A stretch of DNA of 6,400 nt from an uncultured Clostridia bacterium (GTDB taxonomy: Bacteria > Bacillota > Clostridia > Oscillospirales > Acutalibacteraceae), in the NCBI GenBank assembly GCA_946002045.1, contig CAMFYM010000075.1, positions 1-6,400 on the forward strand, given 5' to 3'. A program made the position numbers and the translations under genes. Below, piece after piece: positions 1-5,486 of the stretch. Below the pieces are notes generated by a model. It did no database searches and was not told the DNA's origin. It saw only the letters and a program-made list of their open reading frames with translations. Numbering within the stretch: position 1 is the stretch's first letter; each line of letters begins with the position of its first letter.

Positions 1-779
1 CTTGTCAGCTGTTTTCAGGCAGTAGTGGTAATTCAATATTGATTTCATCAAAGGGGCATAGCTTTTTGGTAGATATAGGCGTGTCTGCCAAAAGGTGCGA
101 GAATGCCTTGCTTGCCATTGGCGTTGAACCCAAAAGCATAGAGGGTATATTTGTTACTCACGAGCATAGCGACCATTGCTGTGGTGTGCGTGTATTTGCA
201 AATCGCCATAAGGTGCCTGTTTACGCATCTCAAATCTGTATTGACGAAATGTATCATTTAGGTGTCGTTGACGATAGAACTAATGTTGTTGCTATGGGTG
301 ATTTTGCCGATTTGGATGAAATCAAGGTGTTGTCCTTTAAGCAAAGTCACGACAGTAAGGATTGCCTTGGTTATAGATTTAATTTGCCTGATGGCAGGAG
401 CGTGGCCGTCTGCACAGATACGGGCTATATCACAGATAGTGCTAAGGAAATTTTGCCGTCAACCGATTTAGTGTTTATTGAGTCTAATCACGAAATATCT
501 ATGGTTGAAACAGGTCCCTATCCGTATTTTTTAAAGAAAAGAATATTAGGCACACAGGGTCATTTGTCAAATTTTGCCTGTGGTGAATACATAAAGGAGC
601 TTGCTGAAAGTGGAACAACACGCTTCGTTCTTTCCCACTTAAGCAAAGAAAATAACACTCCTCATATCGCAAGGCAAACGGCAATCAGTGCATTAAGCGA
701 AATAGGGTTAAAGGAAAATATTGATTATCGTCTTTATGTTTCCCCTCCTGAAAATAATGACAAAGGAATTGTTCTATGA
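1..779 (+). CDS. walJ: WalJ/YycJ-like MBL-fold exonuclease, 5' end cut by window
   Basis: This is a metallo-beta-lactamase-fold hydrolase of the YycJ/WalJ family, whose members are described as 5'-3' DNA exonucleases tied to the WalRK locus. The reading frame is open from position 3 (first codon tgt), and its first visible residues, LFSGSSGN, are the family's N-terminal signature, so only a few residues are missing upstream. An in-frame TTG at 39 would remove that signature and is not the start. The metal-binding motif HEHSDH lies at 159-176. Further likely ligands are the Asp of TDTGY (417-419), the His of ESNHE (489-491) and the His of LSHLSKENN (636-638). The segment TGPYPYFLKKRILGTQGHLSN is also typical of YycJ. 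The stop codon overlaps the rlmH start by 4 bp (ATGA), a usual sign of translational coupling. Family assignment is firm; the biochemical activity is inferred from the family. Confidence 0.93.
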   Translation, partial: CQLFSGSSGNSILISSKGHSFLVDIGVSAKRCENALLAIGVEPKSIEGIFVTHEHSDHCCGVRVFANRHKVPVYASQICIDEMYHLGVVDDRTNVVAMGDFADLDEIKVLSFKQSHDSKDCLGYRFNLPDGRSVAVCTDTGYITDSAKEILPSTDLVFIESNHEISMVETGPYPYFLKKRILGTQGHLSNFACGEYIKELAESGTTRFVLSHLSKENNTPHIARQTAISALSEIGLKENIDYRLYVSPPENNDKGIVL

Positions 780-1255
780 TAAATGTTACTGTTATTGCAG
801 TAGGCAAGCTTAAGGAAAGCTATCTGCGTGATGGGTGTAATGAATATATTAAAAGGCTTGGTGCCTTTGCAAGGGTGAATATTATTGAGGTTAACGAGGA
901 GAGGTGCTCTGACAATCCCACTGACAGCGAGATAAAGGCTGTTATCAAAAAAGAGGGAGAAAGAATTGCTGCAAAAATCCCAAAATCTGCCTGCGTTATC
1001 CCTCTTTGTATTGAGGGAAGGGAATATTCATCACCTGATTTTTCAATGCTTATGGAGGGTATTTCTCTTAAAAGCTCACACATATGCTTTGTTATAGGTG
1101 GCTCCTTCGGTCTTGATGATGCTGTTAAGCAAATGGGCAGGTACAAGCTGTCCTTTGGTAAAATGACATTACCTCATCAGCTGGCAAGGATGGTTTTGCT
1201 TGAGCAGGTTTACCGTGCGTTCTCAATATCAAATAATTCAAAATATCATAAATAA
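776..1255 (+). CDS. rlmH: 23S rRNA (pseudouridine1915-N3)-methyltransferase RlmH
   Basis: RlmH is a small SPOUT-class methyltransferase that uses SAM to methylate N3 of pseudouridine 1915 in helix 69 of 23S rRNA, acting on assembled 70S ribosomes. At 159 aa the length fits the family (about 155-160). Recognisable elements are LCIEG (residues 77-81), the SAM-binding loop IGGSFG (107-112), TLPHQLAR (131-138) and the C-terminal YHK (157-159; usually YHR or YHK), where the family's conserved catalytic-site Tyr and His lie. The ATG overlaps the upstream stop codon, and AAAGGA at 762-767 sits 8 nt ahead of it, so the start is well supported. The pairing with a WalJ-type gene is common in Firmicutes, where rlmH often ends the wal region. 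Its own stop codon lies inside the stem of the terminator that follows. Confidence 0.97.
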   Translation: MINVTVIAVGKLKESYLRDGCNEYIKRLGAFARVNIIEVNEERCSDNPTDSEIKAVIKKEGERIAAKIPKSACVIPLCIEGREYSSPDFSMLMEGISLKSSHICFVIGGSFGLDDAVKQMGRYKLSFGKMTLPHQLARMVLLEQVYRAFSISNNSKYHK

Positions 1256-1292
1256 ATAAAACGGATTGGGCTTCCAATCCGTTTTATTTATT
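1251..1292. terminator. Bidirectional intrinsic terminator between rlmH and metH
   Basis: A perfect 19-bp inverted repeat (1251-1269 paired with 1274-1292) closes a 4-nt loop GCTT. The inner eight pairs are the GC-richer core CGGATTGG/CCAATCCG, and the outer pairs are A/T only. Each strand therefore has a hairpin followed by a T-rich run (TTTTATTTATT), as expected for termination in both directions. It lies exactly between the convergent rlmH and metH genes, and the rlmH stop codon is in its left arm. Confidence 0.9.
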
Positions 1293-1320
1293 CGTTATTC
1301 ATTATCCGTTATTCATTATC
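1293..1320. repeat. 14-bp tandem duplication at the metH 3' end
   Basis: Two perfect copies of CGTTATTCATTATC lie head to tail (1293-1306 and 1307-1320). Each copy can be read as two related heptamers, CGTTATT and CATTATC. The second copy contains the last three sense codons (Asp-Asn-Glu) and the stop codon of metH. The first copy lies between that stop codon and the terminator stem. The related 10-mer TTCGTTATTC occurs at 1291-1300 and again twice around the rpsI terminator. Confidence 0.85.
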
Positions 1321-3621
1321 GCTATCGCCGAAATATGCCTTGGCAATTCTAACGCTTTCCATTGCGTCCTTTGCGTAAAAATCTGCGTTAATCATTTTAG
1401 CATATGATTTTGTCAGCACAGCACCACCTACCATTACCTTTGCGTCGGTGTTGTCGTGAATTAGCTTTATTGTCCTTTCCATATTGGGAACAGTTGTTGT
1501 CATCAAAGCAGACAGTGCAACCAGCTTACAATCATTTTTTATTGCTTCCTCCAGCACTGCTTCGCACTTAACATCCTTGCCTAAATCTATTACATCAAAG
1601 CCGTAGTTAGACAGCAAAACCTTAACAATATTTTTACCAATATCATGGATGTCACCCTCAACTGTGGCAATAACGATTTTGTTAGTGCTTTTCTTTTCCT
1701 GCCCTGTTAAAACAAGATGAGATTTAATTTCGTTGAACGCCTCCTTAGCTGCGTCAGCGCTCATCAATAATTGAGGCAGGAATATTTTATTTTTTTCAAA
1801 TCCGTCACCTACTATATCAAGAGCAGGAATAATGTATTCGTTTATGATGTCAAGGGATGAGGTGGTGGCAAGTAACTCCTTTGCACAGGCACCTGCATCC
1901 TCTTTAATGCCTTTAATAATTGCTGTCTTTAAATCGAATGTGCCTGTGACGGATTTTGCTCCCTCTGTTACAGTTACAGAGTTGATATATTCAGAGCAGT
2001 TATCATCATATCCCATTAGCGCATTATACGAATAATATGCATTCATCATAGGCTCACTTAACGGATTTATAATTCCGGCAGACAATCCGTTTTCAAGAGC
2101 AAGAGTAAAGAACGCAGTATTGATTGCCTCACGCTTTGGCAGGCCGAAGCTAATGTTTGATACACCTAAAACTGTGCCAACACCTAATTCATTTCTAATA
2201 TATTTTACTGCCTTTAGTGTTTCAATAGCATTATTTTTGTCAGTAGAAATAGTCATAGTAAGTGCATCTACAACCAAATCCTTTTTGTCGATTCCGTATT
2301 TCTGTGCAGTGTCAATTATTTTTTTTGCGATGTCAATTCTGCCCTGTGCAGTATTGGGAATACCGTTTTCGTCAAGGCAAAGACAAACTACCACGCCACC
2401 GTATTTTTTTATAAGCGGGAATATTTCCTTCATTGATGATTGCTTGCCGTTAACGGAATTAACCATTGGCTTTCCGTTATAAATTCGCATTGCCTGTTCA
2501 AGTGCCTGTGGGTTTGATGAGTCAAGCTGTAACGGTAAGGAAAGCACACCCTGAAGATTGAAAACCGTGTCCTTTAGCACCATTACCTCGTCAATTTCAG
2601 GCAATCCAACATTAACATCAAGTATGTGGGCGCCCTTTTCCTGCTGTGCAAGACCCTCCTTAACAGCATAATCACCGTCATTGTTTCTTAAGGCCTCTTT
2701 GAATAGCTTTTTGCCTGTGGGGTTAATTCTTTCGCCGATAATAACAGGCTTTGTGCCAATGGTAACGGAAGTTGAGTATGACGATACAACTGTGTCATTT
2801 TTCCTTTCAGGCACAGAGTCGGGAATATCCTTGCAAAGCTCAATCATTTTTTCAATGTGCTTTGGTGTTGTACCACAGCATCCACCAAGGTAGGATACGC
2901 CGATATTGGCGATCTCAAGCATATCCTGTGCAAATTCCTCGGGAGAAACATTGTAAACGGTTTCGCCGTTAACAGACTCAGGCAATCCTGCATTTGGCAT
3001 TACTATAATAGGCAGAGAGCTGTAAGCTCTTAGCTCCTTAACAAGTGGCTTCATCTGCTTGGGACCAAGTCCACAGTTTACACCGATAACATCAACGCCT
3101 AATCCCTCAAGCATTGCACAGGCAGATTTCACATCTCCACCGGTAAGCAGTCTGCCCTTTTCGTCAAATATCATAGACGCAATAACAGGCAGGCTTGAGT
3201 TTTCCTTTGCAGCCAGCACGGCAGCCTTAAGCTCATATGTGTCGCTCATTGTTTCAATAATAATAACATCGGCGCCGTCCTTGCCTGCTTTAACCACCTG
3301 TGCGAAAAGCTCAATAGCTCTTTCAAAATCCAAATCGCCCATAGGCTTAAGGAGCTTGCCGGTAGGTCCTATATCAAGAGCAACATTTTTGCCTGTGCTT
3401 TTGGCGAGTGCCACACCTGCTTTTACTATTTCCTCAACATTATCATATTTGAGTGCGTTAGCGCCAAAGGTGTTTGCAGTAATAAATTCTGCACCTGCCT
3501 TGGCATATGCCTTGTGTACTGCAAGCACTCTTTCAGGCTGTGTAATATTTAATTGTTCGGGGAGCTCACCTGCTGAAAGATTCAGCATACTTCCCATTCC
3601 ACCATCAAAAAATCTAATCAT
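1309..3621 (-). CDS. metH: Cobalamin-dependent methionine synthase, short form without reactivation domain
   Basis: This enzyme transfers the methyl group of 5-methyl-THF through cob(I)alamin/methylcobalamin to homocysteine, giving methionine in the cytosol. Domains in order (770-aa numbering): a homocysteine barrel at about 1-280 with zinc ligands Cys183 (GVNCGLGP) and Cys248-Cys249 (GGCCGTTP); a pterin-binding barrel at about 290-560 (PVIIGERINPTG 292-303, ILDVNVG, VSNISFGLP); a helical cobalamin cap at about 580-630 (VGDGFEKNKIFLPQLLMSA); and a Rossmann cobalamin domain with DIHDIG (657-662), whose His659 would be the lower cobalt ligand. The protein ends there, whereas E. coli MetH (about 1,227 aa) continues into a SAM-binding reactivation domain. 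The preceding gene supplies such a domain separately. I chose the ATG at 3621, which overlaps the upstream gene by 8 nt, has GGTG 6 nt ahead, and starts at MIRFFDGGMGSML; an in-frame TTG at 3633 would add four residues. Confidence 0.96.
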   Translation of the reverse strand: MIRFFDGGMGSMLNLSAGELPEQLNITQPERVLAVHKAYAKAGAEFITANTFGANALKYDNVEEIVKAGVALAKSTGKNVALDIGPTGKLLKPMGDLDFERAIELFAQVVKAGKDGADVIIIETMSDTYELKAAVLAAKENSSLPVIASMIFDEKGRLLTGGDVKSACAMLEGLGVDVIGVNCGLGPKQMKPLVKELRAYSSLPIIVMPNAGLPESVNGETVYNVSPEEFAQDMLEIANIGVSYLGGCCGTTPKHIEKMIELCKDIPDSVPERKNDTVVSSYSTSVTIGTKPVIIGERINPTGKKLFKEALRNNDGDYAVKEGLAQQEKGAHILDVNVGLPEIDEVMVLKDTVFNLQGVLSLPLQLDSSNPQALEQAMRIYNGKPMVNSVNGKQSSMKEIFPLIKKYGGVVVCLCLDENGIPNTAQGRIDIAKKIIDTAQKYGIDKKDLVVDALTMTISTDKNNAIETLKAVKYIRNELGVGTVLGVSNISFGLPKREAINTAFFTLALENGLSAGIINPLSEPMMNAYYSYNALMGYDDNCSEYINSVTVTEGAKSVTGTFDLKTAIIKGIKEDAGACAKELLATTSSLDIINEYIIPALDIVGDGFEKNKIFLPQLLMSADAAKEAFNEIKSHLVLTGQEKKSTNKIVIATVEGDIHDIGKNIVKVLLSNYGFDVIDLGKDVKCEAVLEEAIKNDCKLVALSALMTTTVPNMERTIKLIHDNTDAKVMVGGAVLTKSYAKMINADFYAKDAMESVRIAKAYFGDSDNE

Positions 3622-4171
3622 TTTCAACACCAATTATTGCAGTAACTGACTTTGTAGGTACCATTTGACAGCTGTCTGTCAGCGTCAGTCCAATACGCTT
3701 TGTCAGCTCTAATAATTCAAAAATTTTTTTGTTTTCCGTTATATCCAAATCAAAATAACCGGGAGAATATCTTTGTCTTAAGACTAATCCCTCTGATTTT
3801 AAGGTGTCCTCAAGGCCGTCGCATACCTCCTCGATTTTTGAGGCAAGGCAGGCTTGAAGAACGGCAGCTCTTGTAATATCTGTTGCACCGTATGTTCGCA
3901 GCAGCCTGTCACACTCTGTACCAAGGGTAGCACCGAAAATGCACACCCTTTTACAGCCCTTTACTGTATCGGCTAATCGTTTGCTGCTAAATACCGTATC
4001 GCCTACAATTAAGCTGTCCTCTGTAACCGTGCAGTCAAAAATCCTGTGAAGAGTTTTTGGATTGACACATTGATTAACCTCCTCACAGCAGCTGTCAATA
4101 AGCGCCAGCAGACGAGGGTCATCTGTTTTAGATGAGGTCCTCAAATATCTTAATATCTCATTTCTATTCAT
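3614..4171 (-). CDS. Stand-alone methionine synthase reactivation-domain protein
   Basis: This 185-aa protein resembles the C-terminal activation domain of long-form MetH. In E. coli that domain binds SAM and lets reduced flavodoxin reactivate enzyme whose cobalamin has oxidised to cob(II)alamin. Visible hallmarks are RYSPGYFDLD (134-143), matching the SAM-binding RxxPGY motif, then a helix (NKKIFELLELTKRIG) and SCQMVPTKSVTAIIG (167-181), matching the conserved MxPxxSVS strand. A further segment, VCIFGATLG (76-84), resembles part of the family fold. It is shorter than the roughly 330-residue E. coli domain and has no signal peptide or membrane segment. It lies between metF and metH and overlaps both by 8 nt, so it is probably made with MetH and acts on it in trans. 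The ATG has no close Shine-Dalgarno sequence (GGAAGGA lies about 17 nt away), so translation probably depends on coupling to metF. A role in corrinoid-protein activation other than MetH is possible but less likely here. Confidence 0.9.
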   Translation of the reverse strand: MNRNEILRYLRTSSKTDDPRLLALIDSCCEEVNQCVNPKTLHRIFDCTVTEDSLIVGDTVFSSKRLADTVKGCKRVCIFGATLGTECDRLLRTYGATDITRAAVLQACLASKIEEVCDGLEDTLKSEGLVLRQRYSPGYFDLDITENKKIFELLELTKRIGLTLTDSCQMVPTKSVTAIIGVEND

Positions 4172-5030
4172 TTATAATAGCAGAAAGTCCTTCCATAATT
4201 TGATGTGCAACATCAGGCTTGTTCATCGTGTAAATATGAATATTGTTAACACCGTTTGCCATTAAATCTATTATTTGTTCGGTTGCATAAATAATTCCTG
4301 CCTGCTTCATAACCGATGGATTTTCGCCAAAGCGTTCCATAATTTTTTCAAATTTTTTCGGTATAGTACAGTTGGAAAGCTCAGCACTTCGCTTAATTTG
4401 ATTTGCGTTTGTTATTGGCATAATTCCTGCAATAATAGGCACATTTATTTCCTTAATTGCACACATTTCACGGAATTTATAAAAAGCGTCGTTGTCAAAA
4501 AACATTTGGCTTGTTAAAAAGTCAAGACCGCAATCAACCTTTTCCTTAAGGCGAGCAATATCCTCAACTCTGCTGCTTGACTCCGGATGAATTTCCGGAT
4601 AACAGGCGCCACCAACACAAAAGCCTCCTCGTGATTTTATTTCGTTCACTAATTCATAGGCGTGGTGATAATATTGATTTTCGTTCATAACAAAATCCTT
4701 GGGTATATCGCCTCTTAATGCCAGTATGTTTTCTACACCGTTTGCCTCTAATTCGTCAAGCACGGTGTTGATTTTTTCCTTTGTTGAGGTAAGGCAGGTT
4801 AGGTGGGAAAGGGGAGTAACTCCACCTGCCTTTATTGCATTTGCAATTTCCGTAGTGAATCCACTTGTTGTACCTGCTGCACCGTAGGTAACGCTCATAA
4901 ATGCAGGCTTGTCCTTTATCATTTCGCTGATAACTGCCTTTGTGTCAGCGATTTTTGTCCATTCCTTTGGAGGAAAAACCTCAAAGGAAACAGTAACTTT
5001 TTTGTTTTTTAATATCTCTTTTACTTTCAT
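4164..5030 (-). CDS. metF: Methylenetetrahydrofolate reductase
   Basis: MetF is an FAD enzyme that reduces 5,10-methylene-THF to 5-methyl-THF, the methyl donor for MetH. The 288-aa length matches bacterial MetF (about 290-300), and the whole protein is one TIM barrel. Conserved positions are Glu17 in SFEVFPPK (the FEFFPP catalytic glutamate), SVTYGAAGTT (46-55), Asp108 in ILALRGD (flavin contact), GGACYPEIHPES (140-151), Gln175 in FLTSQMFFDN (folate contact) and PIIAGIMPI (198-206). It starts at an ATG with AAAGGA at 5040-5045, 9 nt upstream. It is the first gene of the metF-reactivase-metH operon and shares 8 nt (ATGAATAG) with the next gene. Clostridial MetF proteins can use electron donors other than NADH, sometimes with MetV-type partners; no such partner gene is seen here. 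Confidence 0.96.
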   Translation of the reverse strand: MKVKEILKNKKVTVSFEVFPPKEWTKIADTKAVISEMIKDKPAFMSVTYGAAGTTSGFTTEIANAIKAGGVTPLSHLTCLTSTKEKINTVLDELEANGVENILALRGDIPKDFVMNENQYYHHAYELVNEIKSRGGFCVGGACYPEIHPESSSRVEDIARLKEKVDCGLDFLTSQMFFDNDAFYKFREMCAIKEINVPIIAGIMPITNANQIKRSAELSNCTIPKKFEKIMERFGENPSVMKQAGIIYATEQIIDLMANGVNNIHIYTMNKPDVAHQIMEGLSAIINE

Positions 5031-5061
5031 TATCAGCAGTCCTTTTTACATTATTATTTGT

Positions 5062-5090
5062 ATTATACTATTGAATTGGTAGGATTTCAA
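5062..5090 (-). promoter_or_regulatory. Promoter of the metF operon
   Basis: On the minus strand, TTGAAA (5085-5090) is followed after exactly 17 nt by TATAAT (5062-5067), a near-consensus housekeeping promoter. Transcription would start near 5055, leaving a leader of only about 25 nt before the metF ATG. That is too short for a SAM (S-box) or cobalamin riboswitch. The -35 box overlaps the stop codon of the small upstream gene (5087-5089). Confidence 0.75.
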
Positions 5091-5278
5091 GTAATTATTG
5101 TGTCTGTGCTTGAATTGTTGCTGCCTCTACACAGCTCATCGCCTGTTGCAATGGTTGCCAAGGCGTCACCGATTTGAGTAAAAGCAACAGAAAGCAGCGC
5201 CAGCTGAGAGGGAGTTTTGCCCTTTGCAATAGCACAGGCAAGGGCAGAAATAGTTAAATTAAGTGAACAACCATCCAA
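5087..5278 (-). CDS. Small conserved-looking protein of unknown function (possibly DUF6774-like)
   Basis: This gene encodes 63 residues with a largely helical, alanine-rich core (LNLTISALACAIAKG at 6-20, then LALLSVAFTQIGDALATIAT at 26-45) and a polar tail. From memory this pattern (Cys near the N-terminus, ALACAIA, LALL, FTQxGDxLATI) resembles small clostridial proteins labelled DUF6774, but I cannot check that here. Cysteines are at 4, 15 and 50. The core is amphipathic rather than a clear transmembrane segment, and there is no signal peptide. The start is a TTG at 5278, supported by AGAAGGG at 5284-5290 with a 5-nt gap; a nearby ATG (5272-5274) is out of frame. It lies upstream of metF on the same strand, with no terminator between them, so some readthrough into the metF operon is possible. 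Function is unknown, and no link to methionine metabolism can be shown. Confidence 0.7.
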   Translation of the reverse strand: MDGCSLNLTISALACAIAKGKTPSQLALLSVAFTQIGDALATIATGDELCRGSNNSSTDTIIT

Positions 5279-5283
5279 AATAT

Positions 5284-5290
5284 CCCTTCT
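5284..5290 (-). promoter_or_regulatory. Shine-Dalgarno site fixing the TTG start of the small gene
   Basis: AGAAGGG on the minus strand lies 5 nt ahead of the TTG at 5276-5278. No other in-frame start has a comparable site, so this decides the start and is the main sign that the small gene is translated. Confidence 0.7.
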
Positions 5291-5320
5291 TTTTTTGTAA
5301 ATAATAAATCAGCAAACTAT

Positions 5321-5360
5321 ATGAAAAAGTGAGAAAAAGTTAGAAAACAAGAGAAACATA
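5321..5360. repeat. Phased A-tracts, four 10-bp units
   Basis: Four successive 10-bp blocks (ATGAAAAAGT, GAGAAAAAGT, TAGAAAACAA, GAGAAACATA) each carry an A-run at nearly the same position (A5, A5, A4, A3). A-runs spaced one helical turn apart are known to bend DNA. The block ends 31 bp upstream of the rplM -35 box and lies between the two divergent genes. Confidence 0.6.
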
Positions 5361-5383
5361 CCTAAATAATAAATTTATTTCAA
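5355..5383 (-). promoter_or_regulatory. Candidate promoter for the small gene
   Basis: On the minus strand, TTGAAA (5378-5383) precedes TATGTT (5355-5360) with a 17-nt gap. The -35 box is good and the -10 box is weak (four of six matches). A better -10 alone, TATTAT, lies near 5304-5309, but it has no convincing -35 box and would leave almost no leader. The assignment is therefore tentative. Confidence 0.35.
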
Positions 5384-5391
5384 TTTTTTTG
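5361..5391 (+). promoter_or_regulatory. AT-rich UP-like element ahead of the rplM promoter
   Basis: This stretch directly upstream of the rplM -35 box is almost entirely A/T. It contains the 12-bp perfect palindrome AATAAATTTATT (5368-5379) and a run of seven T (5384-5390). Such sequence commonly contacts the RNA polymerase alpha subunits at strong ribosomal promoters. The role is inferred from position and composition only. Confidence 0.4.
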
Positions 5392-5420
5392 TTGACTATC
5401 ATACTCCTCTGTGATATTAT
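5392..5420 (+). promoter_or_regulatory. Promoter of rplM-rpsI
   Basis: TTGACT (5392-5397) and TATTAT (5415-5420) are separated by exactly 17 nt, and TGA directly before the -10 box (5412-5414) fits the extended -10 TGn element. This is a strong housekeeping promoter, as expected for ribosomal protein genes. Transcription should begin around 5426-5428, giving a leader of about 60 nt. Confidence 0.85.
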
Positions 5421-5438
5421 ATTCACGCACTAAAAAAA

Positions 5439-5455
5439 TGACTGCTGTGCAGTTA
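5439..5455 (+). promoter_or_regulatory. Small hairpin in the rplM leader
   Basis: ACTGC (5441-5445) pairs with GCAGT (5449-5453) around the loop TGT, extended by one G-U and one T-A pair. It lies in the 5' leader, about 20 nt before the ribosome binding site. L13 autoregulatory leaders are known in Firmicutes, but I cannot confirm that this short stem belongs to that family. It lacks a T-run, so it is not a terminator. Confidence 0.35.
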
Positions 5456-5473
5456 ATATTAAATTTTCATTTT

Positions 5474-5478
5474 GGAGG
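5474..5478 (+). promoter_or_regulatory. Shine-Dalgarno site fixing the rplM start
   Basis: GGAGG lies 8 nt ahead of the ATG at 5487. An in-frame TTG at 5472 runs into this site and would make the ribosome binding site part of the protein, so it is not the start. Confidence 0.9.
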
Positions 5479-5486
5479 AATTGATT

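Noticed and set aside
39..41. TTG as the start of the WalJ-like gene
   Set aside because: The frame stays open to the window edge and the upstream codons encode the family signature LFSGSSGN, so the real start lies before position 1.
820..1146. A 108-codon open frame on the minus strand opposite rlmH
   Set aside because: It mirrors the conserved RlmH coding frame and has no independent support.
1309..3621. metH as a truncated or frameshifted pseudogene because it is far shorter than the E. coli protein
   Set aside because: All three catalytic and cofactor modules are intact, the end follows a complete cobalamin domain, and the missing domain is present as a neighbouring gene. The short form is therefore a natural architecture.
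3059..3649. A 196-codon open frame on the plus strand opposite metH
   Set aside because: It lies entirely antisense to the clearly conserved homocysteine-binding part of MetH, its product is low-complexity Ser/Pro/Ala-rich, and it has no recognisable motif. It is a by-product of metH codon use.
5321..5360. The 10-bp blocks as a CRISPR array or mobile-element repeat
   Set aside because: There are no 25-40 bp repeats with unique spacers, no cas genes and no target-site duplications. The pattern is explained by phased A-runs.
5472..5474. TTG as the start of rplM
   Set aside because: It overlaps the GGAGG ribosome binding site of the ATG at 5487, and that ATG gives the standard 142-aa L13 with the typical MSTFMPKA beginning.
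5279..5486. SAM, cobalamin or T-box riboswitch in the only sizeable intergenic gap
   Set aside because: The gap is AT-rich with promoters and A-tracts and lacks the conserved riboswitch core elements I can recognise. The metF promoter also lies downstream of it.
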